Part shown: in pieces, positions 9,606 through 18,378 of the stretch
Position numbering within the stretch: the first letter of the stretch is position 1
Layout: the number at the start of each line of letters is the position of its first letter
Source of the DNA: Dyadobacter sp. SG02
GTDB lineage: Bacteria > Bacteroidota > Bacteroidia > Cytophagales > Spirosomataceae
NCBI RefSeq assembly: GCF_900109045.1
Contig: NZ_FNYL01000002.1
Coordinates: 186,001-250,000 of the forward strand
Length of the DNA stretch: 64,000 nucleotides
Reading direction: 5' to 3'
Made by a program: the position numbers and the translations under genes
Notes under the pieces: model-generated
What the model was told of the DNA's origin: nothing
Seen by the model: the letters and a program-made list of their open reading frames with translations, nothing else
Database searches by the model: none

Positions 9606-10087
9606 TGCTTGTTAGCAACAAACGAAGCTTTCAAACCGGGAATACTGTCATTTTCAATTTGAGTTGCATTTAATACATCACCCACAACCTCAATAGTCCA
9701 TTTGCCGGTTAAAATCTTCCTGTAAAGAGAATACTGCATTTTATCCTTTGTGTTGTCTCCTTCAAGTAATCCGAACTGATATTGCTTGTGATCAACATCA
9801 TACAAGTAGGTCAAATAGCCATCTAGGCCATTTATGGCGATATCTCCACCACATAACTGGCTGTACTTGCCTTCGTCAGTATACTTGCAGGAGGCCCAGC
9901 GAAAGTTTCCGGAGTTAAAGTTGAATTGTAGTGTGTCTGGAACCTGCCCAGCCAACTTAAACGATGAGAAGGACCAGTTTGCTTGAATTTTCGAAAATTC
10001 AGCGTTTACCATTTTTTCTTCCGCGCTATCTTTGTCACAGGCTGCTAAACCGGCAATCATTACAGCAAACATGAATATTTTTCTCAT
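9602..10087 (-). CDS. small lipoprotein of unknown function in the TonB-receptor operon
   Basis: 161 residues with lipobox LAAC (Cys17). The mature part has alternating hydrophobic strands (QANWSFSSFKLAG, YLTYLYDVDHKQYQFGLLEG, KILTGKWTIEVVGDV) and one pair of cysteines in WASCKYTDEG and QLCGGD; the size and pattern resemble a lipocalin-like barrel, which is only a guess. Its stop overlaps the start of the receptor gene (ATGA), so it is made together with the receptor. Function not recognised. Confidence 0.8.
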   Translation of the reverse strand: MRKIFMFAVMIAGLAACDKDSAEEKMVNAEFSKIQANWSFSSFKLAGQVPDTLQFNFNSGNFRWASCKYTDEGKYSQLCGGDIAINGLDGYLTYLYDVDHKQYQFGLLEGDNTKDKMQYSLYRKILTGKWTIEVVGDVLNATQIENDSIPGLKASFVANKQ

Positions 10088-10140
10088 ACGAACTGTCTTT
10101 TAATAGTGTATGTGCCCAAGTTAGGGGGCATTCAGCATAT

Positions 10141-10965
10141 TTAATAATTTTCGAAGTAATAACTATAATCGGTATACCCGTTGTGATCTACTACTAATTG
10201 GTGTTTTTTGGGGCCGTCGATATCGTATACAACGTCGACCCCTGGGAACACGCCGCTCGGATAGGTTAGGAAGAAGTCATTTGGTAGTTGTCCGCCTGGA
10301 CCGTTTAGTATGTTGTGTAAAGTAGGTGGCGTATACCAACTTGCAAAAAGGCCTCCGTCTTTGCATTTCAGAAAGTAGTGAATGTTGTTGTTGGGCCCAT
10401 TGTGATTTCTGATGAAGTGTAATTTTTCAGACCAGTCTTCACCTGATATATGGTTTGACGTATATGCGTACCCTTCGCGGGCAAGTACTTTCGAACCCGG
10501 CTGAGGTTTCGATTTTACGCTAAGAAAGAAACCAATCACACCTGCCTGTAGGGTTCTCGATAGTTCCTCTGTAAATACAGGAATTTTGTTTGGAGTGGGA
10601 ACTGTCTGGTTCGTATTTGCCGAATTCGACGGATTAGTATTTTGCGACGACACCTGCGGTTTTTGGCCCCTGTATACGGGGATCACTTCATACTGGACTT
10701 CGTCTAGGTAATTATTTAGGACGATCTGATCTTCCGAAGCGAATTGTATTGTCACTTGATTTTTACCTTCTTTATCAGACAAAACTACATTTTTTTTAAA
10801 ATAAGTCTTGCCAGATTCCTTTTCCAGAAGGGAAATTTCACTTTCGAATTGCTCATTCGAAGGCGTGGCTTTGTTTGAAGTGGATGTGACGTCAGGTTGA
10901 CTGCACCCGATCACCAATGCTGCCACAGCTAGTGACATCGCAACGGCACGTGTAGAATTGCTCAT
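10141..10965 (-). CDS. lipoprotein of unknown function, paralogue of the gene at 5318-6124
   Basis: 274 residues, lipobox VIGC (Cys21). Same architecture as the lipoprotein at 5318-6124: an N-terminal block with SEISLLEKESGKTYFKK and VLNNYLDEVQYEVIP, an Asn/Pro/Ser-rich linker around residues 105-130, and a C-terminal block with EDWSEKLHF, KDGGLFASW, DIDGPKK and YSYYFENY. By eye, identity is near 35-40 percent. It is the first gene of the minus-strand run, 53 bp before the small lipoprotein gene, so the two paralogues bracket the receptor operon. Function unknown. Confidence 0.85.
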   Translation of the reverse strand: MSNSTRAVAMSLAVAALVIGCSQPDVTSTSNKATPSNEQFESEISLLEKESGKTYFKKNVVLSDKEGKNQVTIQFASEDQIVLNNYLDEVQYEVIPVYRGQKPQVSSQNTNPSNSANTNQTVPTPNKIPVFTEELSRTLQAGVIGFFLSVKSKPQPGSKVLAREGYAYTSNHISGEDWSEKLHFIRNHNGPNNNIHYFLKCKDGGLFASWYTPPTLHNILNGPGGQLPNDFFLTYPSGVFPGVDVVYDIDGPKKHQLVVDHNGYTDYSYYFENY

Positions 10966-11675
10966 TGTTTTTGGATTAATATGAAAGAATAGAAATTAAT
11001 ATTCCGTTAATATATAGTCTCGAACTTTTATGAAATAAGTCAGGATACCAATGCGGTGCAATGGGGTATGTGAATTCCTGCTTCGATTTGATTCGAAGCA
11101 CGAATACGAAATTCATTCTTATCAATGATTTGAAATAACTAACAGGTGCCAGATTGATGCTTGTGCCTGCGTACAATATGTGTTTGGAAGCCAAACTTGA
11201 ACGCAACAGTAAATCCGTAAAGGTTGCAGGTAAATCTACAACATTACGTCTTATATTAACTTATTTTGCGGGTGCTATAAAGAGTAGAGGTTATTCAATG
11301 TGTGTGTAATTTTCTTGTACAAGAATAAGCAATCAAATTTACATTTTGTAATTTTTGGTTACTTTTTTTTATTTGATTGATTTTTTGGCGCTTCAACGAT
11401 TGGTTATTAGAATCATCAAGTATTCAATTGGATATATTATTCTCAACCATTTTGTTGCATTCAAACTTAGATTTGGCACAATTTGGGAGCCAATTCAATT
11501 AGACTAAATGTTGAATATTGATAGCTGGGATTGAAAAGACTTGTCATCTCCAAGCGGAGCTAAATTCTCATACCGCCGAAGTTCAAACTTCGGTTTGCGG
11601 CCCGGCCGCGGCTTCTTACCGCGAATGCTATATACGGTATGACATTTCAGTGCGTCGGCCGGGAGCTAAGGACAC
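10966..11675. other. 710-bp intergenic stretch upstream of the TonB-receptor operon
   Basis: No convincing gene. It is AT-rich around 11300-11520 and probably holds the minus-strand promoter of the receptor operon; TAAATTTG on the minus strand at 11341-11334 fits the Bacteroidota -7 box but no -33 TTG at proper spacing was found. Near the pncC end there is a short inverted repeat, CCGAAGTT (11576-11583) and AACTTCGG (11586-11593), nested between CATACCG and CGGTATG. The inner hairpin may end the pncC transcript, though no T-tract follows. Confidence 0.5.
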
Positions 11676-12158
11676 TCAAAACCCTTGCAATTCTTCAACG
11701 ATGACCTGCGCCGCCAGATCCGCCGTCATCAGCACGATTTGTTCGGGGCTGCCATCGAAGACTTTTCTAAGCGCCAGGTGTCGACCTGCGACGACAATGT
11801 GCAGGAATATAGTGCCTACCGGTTTGTCAGGTGTTTCACTTCCGCCAGGCGTGGTAAGCCCGGTGACAGCTACCTGTACGTCGGACTGAATAAGCCGCGC
11901 CAGGCGTATGGCCAGTTCCCGGGTCACTTCGGCCGACTCGGGGGTATATTGCTCAATAAACTCGGGGGAGATTCCCAGCACATCCTCTTTTACCTGGGCA
12001 TCGTAACACACCAGGCCGCCTTTGAGCACATCTCCCGACACAGACGTGAGCGAAAACTCATGCGCTAGCCTGCCTGCGGTGGCACTTTCGGCGAATGCGA
12101 TCGTAAAACCTTTTTCTTTAAGTAGTGAACCGCATTTCTGGATAATTCTCGAGGGCAT
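11676..12158 (-). CDS. pncC: CinA C-terminal type nicotinamide-nucleotide amidohydrolase
   Basis: 160 residues, the usual length of stand-alone CinA C-terminal (PncC) proteins. Family motifs are TIAFAESATAGRLAHEFS near residue 20, GGLVCYDAQVKEDVLG near 48, SAEVTRELA, and VAVTGLTTPGG near 97. PncC deamidates nicotinamide mononucleotide to nicotinate mononucleotide in pyridine nucleotide salvage; the protein should be cytoplasmic. In many CinA proteins the glycine loop reads TG-AGPGG; here it is TGLTTPGG, a mild variation. The gene stands alone, convergent with nothing, and is separated from the SDR gene by 99 bp on the same strand. Confidence 0.88.
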   Translation of the reverse strand: MPSRIIQKCGSLLKEKGFTIAFAESATAGRLAHEFSLTSVSGDVLKGGLVCYDAQVKEDVLGISPEFIEQYTPESAEVTRELAIRLARLIQSDVQVAVTGLTTPGGSETPDKPVGTIFLHIVVAGRHLALRKVFDGSPEQIVLMTADLAAQVIVEELQGF

Positions 12159-12257
12159 GGTATCTATCTAAATTTAATGTCGGCATAATTTGCATTGTAT
12201 TTCCGGATCAATTCAAATGAACTTACTGCCTTAGGCGTGGGCACGCAAAAGCATGCT

Positions 12258-13037
12258 TTAAAGACTCATTCCGCCGTCGACGAAAATATTCTGGCCGGTG
12301 ATAAACTTTCCTGCATCTGAGGCGAGCAGAACTGCCATCGCCGCACAATCCTGTGGCTCTCCCACCACACCAAGTGGTGTTTCCTGCCTTTTTGTGATCC
12401 GTTCTTCGACTGCCGGCACATGCTCTTTCAGGCGGGCAGTGCCAATCACACCGGGCGCCAGGTTGTTGACCGTAACCCCTTTGTCGGCCAGTTGCATCGC
12501 CACGTTCTGGACCATATTGAGCACCGCTGCCTTGCTGGCCGCATACACCAGCATGGATGGGTGAGGCCTGACCTGCTGAACGCTGCCGATGGTAATAATC
12601 CGGCCCCAGCCCTTTTGGATCATCGCGGGGGAAAATCGCTGCATAAGTAGCATGGTCGATTTTACATTTACATGCATCTGGGCATCAAAGTCGGCTTGGG
12701 TGATCTGTTCCCACGGTTTGGCGATCTGCAAGGAAGCATTGATGACCAGAATGTCAGGCTGCGGCTTTCCGTTGAGCTGTTTTTCCATGGCAGCAACACT
12801 ACCTGTTTTGGACAGGTCCGCGCGGATGACAGAACCTTGAACCCCAAGCTCTTTAATTTGTTTTAATACCGACTTAGCTTCATCATGGCCTTGCCGGTAA
12901 TGCAAGACAATATCAGCACCATACTCGGCCATTGCCAGGGCAATTCCCTTGCCGATACCTTGGCTGGAACCCGTAATCAACGCAGTTTTTCCTTTCAAGC
13001 TGAAATTTTCGGCCAGTTTTTTGCGGATGTCGCTCAT
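12258..13037 (-). CDS. short-chain dehydrogenase/reductase (SDR)
   Basis: 259 residues, classical SDR length. The cofactor motif TGSSQGIG is at residues 22-29, the NAG-like segment is NASLQ near 100, the catalytic serine is in TIGSVQQ near 150 and the active-site pair is YAASK near 164. The end ITGQNIFVDGGMSL is the standard SDR C-terminus. It should use NAD(P)H to reduce or oxidise a small carbonyl or alcohol substrate. The arginine after the first strand (HYRQG) hints at NADP preference. No neighbouring pathway genes reveal the substrate; resemblance to FabG/gluconate dehydrogenase types is general only. Confidence 0.92.
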   Translation of the reverse strand: MSDIRKKLAENFSLKGKTALITGSSQGIGKGIALAMAEYGADIVLHYRQGHDEAKSVLKQIKELGVQGSVIRADLSKTGSVAAMEKQLNGKPQPDILVINASLQIAKPWEQITQADFDAQMHVNVKSTMLLMQRFSPAMIQKGWGRIITIGSVQQVRPHPSMLVYAASKAAVLNMVQNVAMQLADKGVTVNNLAPGVIGTARLKEHVPAVEERITKRQETPLGVVGEPQDCAAMAVLLASDAGKFITGQNIFVDGGMSL

Positions 13038-13333
13038 TCGATTGAAGGTTTATAAACTGTTAAGCGCAGGCCGCAGACTATTCAACATCTTGCAAACATT
13101 TTTCTGGCGTTGTTAAGCCTTGCAACGAACCAGACCTTTATCAATTCTTGTGCCTGCCCGACACTCGAAGAGGTTAATGCTGATGACGTGAACTCATTTG
13201 AATATGAACTCATATCTGCACAAGTCGATGCTCTACATCCTCGATTAACAGTGGCCAAGGATGGGAATTTTTCAGAGTCGGGCTTACGTTCGTTCAGGAG
13301 AAGTATATTGTCTCTGACGGTTTGCTTATTACA

Positions 13334-13684
13334 TCAGGTTAATAGCGAGCCATCGAACCATACGTCTTCATAGTCTCCGGCTTTAAGAAAACGCCAGCCG
13401 GGAGGTAGAGCTAAGAATTTCAGGACTTCGGAATTCCAGTTACCCAAGTGTTTGACATGAAGAGGCAGAAAGAAATCGTCGCTTGTATCCATTTCTTCTC
13501 CCGCCCAGATATACCAACCAGTTGTGTCTGCTTCCGGTAGATGCCGTAATCCGTTTATTGGTACGATACCGTCCTTAACATTTGAAGATATACCGATTTT
13601 TTGATCTAATTCGATTGGCCAGAATTCGCTGCCTAGTGCCTGGCATTTCGCTTTCTGTTCTTGGGTAACAAAATTCCAATCCAT
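13334..13684 (-). CDS. Imm33/DUF2185-like protein, possible orphan immunity gene
   Basis: 116 residues, no signal peptide, so cytoplasmic. The pattern MDWNFVTQEQKAKC, VKDGIVPINGLRHLPE, TGWYIWAGEE, FFLPLHVKHL and LPPGWRFLKAGDYEDVWFD fits the immunity family that I recall as Imm33 (formerly DUF2185). Such proteins usually protect against a polymorphic toxin encoded next door, but here no toxin gene is visible; the neighbour is an IS remnant and two broken genes. It may be a leftover of a toxin locus or a stolen immunity gene. Family naming is from memory and moderately sure. Confidence 0.68.
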   Translation of the reverse strand: MDWNFVTQEQKAKCQALGSEFWPIELDQKIGISSNVKDGIVPINGLRHLPEADTTGWYIWAGEEMDTSDDFFLPLHVKHLGNWNSEVLKFLALPPGWRFLKAGDYEDVWFDGSLLT

Positions 13685-13700
13685 GTATAAGTCGATTTTA

Positions 13701-14096
13701 TGATTATGACGTCTTTTCCAGATTTAACCTCCATTCACTGGGAGTGTTGTTCCCTAAGCCTTCATGCGGTCGTCGCTCATTGTATTATTCGAGCCATTCT
13801 GCTGTCAATTGCCTAACCGCAGCGGCGGCCGCTTTTTCAAGCGTGAATTTTCTTCTTCCAAATCTTTCAGGCGTTTGACCTCAGATGCTACCATGCCGCC
13901 GTAACGGCTTTTTCAATTATAAAATGTGGCCTTGGAAATGCCATGCTGCCTGCAAATCTCCTTCGTTGGAATGCCAGCTTCCTGTTGTTTGAGGATCGAG
14001 ACGATCTGTGTCTCGGTGAATTTGGTCTTTTTCATCAGTTTAAAATTAAGTGATATTCTCTAATTTCAAACTGTCTGTCGTTTCGGGATACTTACA
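13701..14096 (-). mobile_element. internally deleted IS3-family insertion sequence remnant
   Basis: On the minus strand ATG 14035 opens an IS3-type OrfA: KFTETQIVSILKQQEAG, then PTKEICRQHGISKATFYN, the expected helix-turn-helix. The conserved Trp that follows is replaced by a stop (TGA at 13915-13913), after which the frame continues with KSRYGGM and the leucine-zipper part KRLKDLEEENSRLK. The sequence then jumps to the OrfB C-terminus (YNERRPHEGLGNNTPSEWR, with another stop at 13787-13785). About 800 bp of transposase, including the DDE core, is therefore missing. The left end probably starts TGTAAG (14096) and the right end lies near 13701; no clear target duplication was found. The element is dead. 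Confidence 0.82.
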
Positions 14097-14130
14097 GGTT
14101 AATGTTTTGAGTTAATAATGTGATCTGATG

Positions 14131-14286
14131 CTAGCTGAGATAGGTTGGGAAATTTCTTACAGTCGAAACCCGCGCGACGAAGTCGGACAGTGCATACTTA
14201 TCCATGAACTTGTAGTGACTACATACACAAGCATTTGTGGAAAGAGAAAAAGTGATTCCGATCAAGAGCAGCAAATATTTGGTCAT
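14131..14286 (-). pseudogene. truncated N-terminus of a secreted ACxC-type protein
   Basis: ATG 14286 starts MTKYLLLLIGITFSLSTNA, a good signal peptide, followed by CVCSHYKFMDKYALSDFVAR and then RVSTVRNFP before a stop at 14131. The mature start Ala-Cys-x-Cys followed by a SD-xxx-(A/G)xV segment is typical of small secreted Bacteroidota proteins of 130-180 residues; here only 50 residues remain. The break lies 35 bp from the end of the IS3 remnant, which suggests the element or its later deletion removed the rest. Alternatively it is a genuine short peptide, which I consider less likely. Confidence 0.5.
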
Positions 14287-14370
14287 GCTGCATTTTCATA
14301 GAAATTTTTAAGCACAGAAAAATATTATCAGAAAGGCTTAGTCACAAAGTGGCGGGCGGGAGATGGGGAT

Positions 14371-14863
14371 TTATTGGCCTACCAGATCCGTTTTAGGAAG
14401 GTTTCTTACTTTGCTTTTTGAATTTAAGATCTTGACAATCATATTTTTAAGCTTTTCGAGTTGTTTTGGGCGATCAATTTCTGTTTTTAAGCAGTCGCCT
14501 GTCGTGTAACACTTGTTGTACCTGCCGCTGTATCCGACTCCTATTCGGCTTGGAAAAGATGGTTCCAAGGAAAAAGAATTTTCAGCACATTCAAAATGGT
14601 CCGGAAAATTCAGGAATTTCATTTCGTTTACCAGGTCATATAAGTTGGAGTTCCATTTTGTCCAACGGCAAGAAGATAGTTGTGTCTCCATTAACAAAGT
14701 TTCTTACATAAGTCTGATTTCTAGATGTATAGCTAAACTCCCATGCTTCAATTTTAAATCGAAAGTCACTAGGGTAGTGCGATACTTCGTTGCGGAAGTT
14801 ACATTGAATGACTAGTACGGTAACGAATAACAGACAAGTTATCGTCGCAGCTCTTTGATTCAT
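14371..14863 (-). pseudogene. lipoprotein gene of unknown function split by a one-base frameshift
   Basis: The first part (ATG 14863) gives a signal with lipobox VIQC (Cys21) and runs to a stop at 14636. The continuing protein sequence (YDLVNEMKFLNFPDHFECAE onward to 14371) lies in the next frame. Removing one A in the stretch at 14639-14643 joins them as KMELQL-YDLVNEMKF, giving about 163 residues with cysteines in ECAE and NKCYTTGDC. A sequencing error is possible, but neighbouring genes are also broken, so real decay is credible. I do not recognise the family. Confidence 0.6.
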
Positions 14864-14988
14864 GACTGACTACTAAAATTCAAAATCAAATATGTAAATA
14901 AATTAAATATTAAAAAGCTGTTTGTAAGGTTAGGTTACCATACCATTATCGTCGTAGGGAAGGAGCATTATTTAAGACATGACATAAA

Positions 14989-15837
14989 TCACCAAAATTT
15001 CCATTTTTTCCTTTTTGATAATTCTTTGATCGTCTGCTTTACCAGTGATCGAGGTTTTTTCTCTTCCGATTTTAGCTGCCTGTTAATAGTTTGTAATATC
15101 CATACCTCAAAGTCAGATACGGAACCGTACACGGAATTTTCCATGTCAAACTTTGCCTGCACTTCAATGTTTTCAACCTTTTCAATGAGATGTGCTATCC
15201 GCCTGTGTCGAGCTGGAAGATACCAAACCACGTGAACTTTGTCGGCCCAATCGGCATGATTAAGTACAAGGACATCCGAATTTTCAAAATCTATTTTCGT
15301 AGGTCGACTAGGCTGGTTTATCCTGGTTGCGGCAATTAAATTATATCCGTATTCACTATCATTAATTGATTCCAAGACAACTACTCCGCCGTAATTCCCG
15401 TTTTCAAGCTTAAAGGTCAGGCAATCACCTTTCTCATACAAAGCTTGCCGGATTAGGGCCTTTTTCCGTGACTTCGCTTTTGGCCTTTCTGATTGCAATT
15501 CAACCAGGAATTTATCCAGCGCATTTTCTCGTCTTTTTAAATCCTTTTCGTTTGATCCTAACTCTTTCCAGATTTTCAGATCGGCCCCCGATTCGATAAT
15601 TGTTCTAATTCTTTCAAATAGCTCTCCGTCAAGTTGTTTGCATTCCCATTGAGCTTTCGCCAGGGCGAACCAAAAATTATGACAGTCACCATTGTCATGA
15701 ATCGTCTCTTGGTAACCAATAACCAACCTTCTTGAAATTTCTTCAACTCCCACACCTTCGTCATACAAATCGAAAAAATCTTTACGAACATCGGCATAGG
15801 TATCGTTTGATGCTATTGATGTTCCCCAGGTGCTCAT
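14989..15837 (-). CDS. DUF4259-like cytoplasmic protein
   Basis: 282 residues without signal peptide. The start MSTWGTSIASNDTYADVRKD, with NFWFALAKAQWECKQLD near residue 55, resembles the DUF4259 group whose members begin M-x-x-WG-x-x-x-x-xND. The middle is a charged helical stretch (KRRENALDKFLVELQSERPK) and the second half has a beta-rich part with GDCLTFKLENGNYGGVVVLE, like an SH3-like small domain. DUF4259 genes often sit in polymorphic toxin and immunity neighbourhoods, and this one lies next to an Imm33-like gene, but no function is proven. Codon usage is AT-richer than the flanking core genes, in keeping with acquired DNA. Confidence 0.65.
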   Translation of the reverse strand: MSTWGTSIASNDTYADVRKDFFDLYDEGVGVEEISRRLVIGYQETIHDNGDCHNFWFALAKAQWECKQLDGELFERIRTIIESGADLKIWKELGSNEKDLKRRENALDKFLVELQSERPKAKSRKKALIRQALYEKGDCLTFKLENGNYGGVVVLESINDSEYGYNLIAATRINQPSRPTKIDFENSDVLVLNHADWADKVHVVWYLPARHRRIAHLIEKVENIEVQAKFDMENSVYGSVSDFEVWILQTINRQLKSEEKKPRSLVKQTIKELSKRKKWKFW

Positions 15838-16062
15838 ATTATTAATGGTGAGATTGTAATTTATTAATGCTGAGATTGCAATCTAAGTTAAAAACGTTTC
15901 CGATTGGTGCACACGACCACCATTCGGTATTAACCCTGATTGACTCGTTTATCACGCCAAAACGTATTTTTATCCCGCAAAAGTGCTGATTTGTCGGTTT
16001 TTGACATGTACAAAATATACAAAAGCGAATTTTGCCGCATTCACCATCAACGCTTTTATATA

Positions 16063-16596
16063 ATGCAATTTCGCTCATCCACCAACATCCAGCTTTGTCG
16101 TTCTTTTCAAAACGGACTTTTTTTCGTTCTCTCTTTAGTCGCATTCACGGCGGCCGCCCAAGTACCTGCCGGACCCGGTACCGCCGCCACTCTGCAATTG
16201 CCGGGTGCTGACACCGTCGTCAATACAGCAGCGAAATGGTATGAGAAAGAGACCATTTTCCTCGTTGGCGGCAACACGTTTGTCAAAAATGGAACGACAT
16301 TTACCGGTAGAAAGGCGCTGTCAAAAGAATTTTCTATATCTCCAACAGGCATGAAATTATATGTGCGTTCCCGGAAAATCAGAAACTTCACCATGACGCT
16401 GTCTCTTGCCGGAGCAATCGGGACCATTTTTGCGACTACATCGAAGAATCGTGATAATTTGAGAGGTCTTATGTGGACATCAATTGGTGTAGGCGTTGTA
16501 TCTTCCTGGGGAACTGCCTATGCGAATAGCGTGCGTGATAGGGCATTTTGGATCAGAAATCACGATGCGATGTTAAAATTCAATGCTCAGGATTAA
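16063..16596 (+). CDS. secreted or membrane protein of unknown function
   Basis: 177 residues from ATG 16063, chosen because it starts a clear signal peptide (GLFFVLSLVAFTAAAQ); upstream in-frame codons look like non-coding DNA. The mature part starts with a Pro/Gly/Ala-rich stretch, then AKWYEKETIFLVGGNTFVKN and two hydrophobic segments (MTLSLAGAIGTIFATT and MWTSIGVGVVSSWGTAYA) that could be membrane helices. The family is not recognised. It is divergent from the DUF4259-like gene and convergent with the FG-GAP protein gene, so it is transcribed alone. Confidence 0.7.
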   Translation: MQFRSSTNIQLCRSFQNGLFFVLSLVAFTAAAQVPAGPGTAATLQLPGADTVVNTAAKWYEKETIFLVGGNTFVKNGTTFTGRKALSKEFSISPTGMKLYVRSRKIRNFTMTLSLAGAIGTIFATTSKNRDNLRGLMWTSIGVGVVSSWGTAYANSVRDRAFWIRNHDAMLKFNAQD

Positions 16597-16636
16597 AAAG
16601 GCTCATAACGCCTGAATTTGAACGGGCAGGAGCAAG

Positions 16637-18115
16637 TCACCGGTAAACGCCGTCGTAGTTGCTACCCATATATGCGCCCCATTTGACTGGGTTATCGTGG
16701 ACCTGCGTCGCAGTGGATATGCAATGTACCTGCATACCTTCAAAGGATTCCGAAAGTTGGTTGTGCGTATCAGTGCTGTTACAGAAAATCACCTCCAGGT
16801 AACCATCGCCATCCAGGTCGCCAATCCAAGGGGTGGAAGACAGGTTATGCCCCGCAACCGGTTCGATAAGCATGTCTACTTTATCAGCTGCGAAGTCAAT
16901 GCTGTATATGGCTGTGTTGAATACTTTATCTTGTCCCTGGAGCAGCTCGTGGTCAACACTTAAAATGATGTCATCTACACCATCATCATTCAGGTCTGCC
17001 ACGATCGGACTGCTTGTCTGGTAGTAACCCAGGGAGTCCAGAAATTCAACGTGACCATTTTTACCATTGATCATGGCTTGTTTGGTAGCGCTAAGATATG
17101 GCCAACGCCCCTTCGCAAAGGATATGAAAAAGTCGGGGGTTTCATCATCATTAAAGCGTCCGATCGCCATGGAGGTGTACGCTTCGGTGCGCGGCAACGC
17201 TACCTGCCAAAGGGGGCCGAGCGTTTTACCGTCAAAGCTTAGTACCCGTCCATCGACGCTGTTGGCAACTATATCCATAACGCCGTCACCGGTAAGCTCT
17301 ACCCAGGCTGGCGGTGCGATGAAGCCCTTTTTAGGTCCGGTTGCAATCAGGCTGGCAGCAGAAAGGTCACCTTTTAGAACCATCCCGATCGTACCCACAA
17401 AAAGGTTGCCGGGGACGGTTTCGCCCCCTGTTCCGAAGATAATCTTTGAATCGGTCGGATGTTCGGGATCAAAGTTGACTGCGACAGACATGTAGATTTC
17501 CTTATTATCGGGCATGGCCGCTTCTGCCAGTATTTTTCCATTCGCACTGCTCATAATTGCTAGCCGCCCGGCAGCGCGGTTGGGATTGAAAGGTGGCACT
17601 TTGATGTCGCCGCCATTGGAAACCAGGATGTCACGAAGGCTATCACCATCGACATCGTGGATAAACTGCGGGTTGTAAAAGTTAAACCAGCGCTCTCCGC
17701 CGACGGAATAGGCGGTCGTGTCAAATTTCCAGATCGTGTGCCCCGTCCGGCCATCAACTGCCAGGAACTCCGAGGAACGGCCTGCAAAAAACGCATCCTT
17801 GACACTGTCACCATTGATATCGTACATGCCGGCTGATCCGAACATCTGGTCGTTGGCGGCATTCTTCCAGACAAGCATCCCGGATTTGCCGTCCAGCGCT
17901 ATCATAGCCGAATCTGAATGCTGAAATTCAGCTTTGCCGGCACCGATAATCACATCGAGTACACCGTCTTTATTAACATCTTCAACGCGCGGGGACGAGA
18001 ATGTGCCGATACCAGGAAGTGTTTTTGTCCATAAAACCTTTTGCTGTTTTTGGGCAAGCAAAAACCACAACACACCTATGCATGCGATAATGAGTACAAA
18101 CAGGTTTTTTTTCAT
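16637..18115 (-). CDS. FG-GAP/VCBS-repeat beta-propeller protein, membrane-anchored
   Basis: 492 residues. An uncleaved-looking N-terminal helix (NLFVLIIACIGVLWFLLA) anchors it facing the periplasm or surface. The rest is a chain of repeats with calcium-binding loops of the type D-x-(N/D)-x-D-G: EDVNKDGVLDVIIG, YDINGDSVKDAFFAG, HDVDGDSLRDILVSNGG, ELTGDGVMDIVANS, ADLNDDGVDDIILSVD and GDLDGDGYLEVIFCN, which together would make a seven-bladed propeller. PQQ-like strand features (MIALDGKSGMLVWKN, LAVDGRTGHTIWKFD) also appear. Such propellers mediate binding to proteins or glycans; no catalytic motif is evident. It is an isolated gene. Confidence 0.85.
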   Translation of the reverse strand: MKKNLFVLIIACIGVLWFLLAQKQQKVLWTKTLPGIGTFSSPRVEDVNKDGVLDVIIGAGKAEFQHSDSAMIALDGKSGMLVWKNAANDQMFGSAGMYDINGDSVKDAFFAGRSSEFLAVDGRTGHTIWKFDTTAYSVGGERWFNFYNPQFIHDVDGDSLRDILVSNGGDIKVPPFNPNRAAGRLAIMSSANGKILAEAAMPDNKEIYMSVAVNFDPEHPTDSKIIFGTGGETVPGNLFVGTIGMVLKGDLSAASLIATGPKKGFIAPPAWVELTGDGVMDIVANSVDGRVLSFDGKTLGPLWQVALPRTEAYTSMAIGRFNDDETPDFFISFAKGRWPYLSATKQAMINGKNGHVEFLDSLGYYQTSSPIVADLNDDGVDDIILSVDHELLQGQDKVFNTAIYSIDFAADKVDMLIEPVAGHNLSSTPWIGDLDGDGYLEVIFCNSTDTHNQLSESFEGMQVHCISTATQVHDNPVKWGAYMGSNYDGVYR

Positions 18116-18378
18116 TTTAAGGAAACGCCGGGATACTTATATAAGGCATTATGTCACTGAATTATACTTTCATCTGCGTCCAACATTGGTTATGGGGCGG
18201 CTGTATGGCGGAGCTATTCGCGGATATTCCATTTTACATTTAGCTCTGGCGATCTGAACAATTTGTATGCCAGACGAAATTAGAAATCGACCACCTGGGT
18301 AAGTGAAGCGATCGAAAGTCTTTTAATTCATGGATGTATAAGGATTTTAGCTCACAGGAAGCATTGTATCTATTTGAT

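Noticed and set aside
10976..11206. 76-codon minus-strand frame upstream of the lipoprotein operon
   Set aside because: No protein-like pattern; lies where the promoter is expected.
11472..11490. TTGGCAC in the long intergenic region as a sigma-54 promoter
   Set aside because: No plus-strand gene follows.
13110..13373. 87-codon plus-strand frame between SDR and Imm33-like genes
   Set aside because: Overlaps the end of the Imm33-like gene on the other strand and shows no recognisable domain; could be a remnant but cannot be supported.
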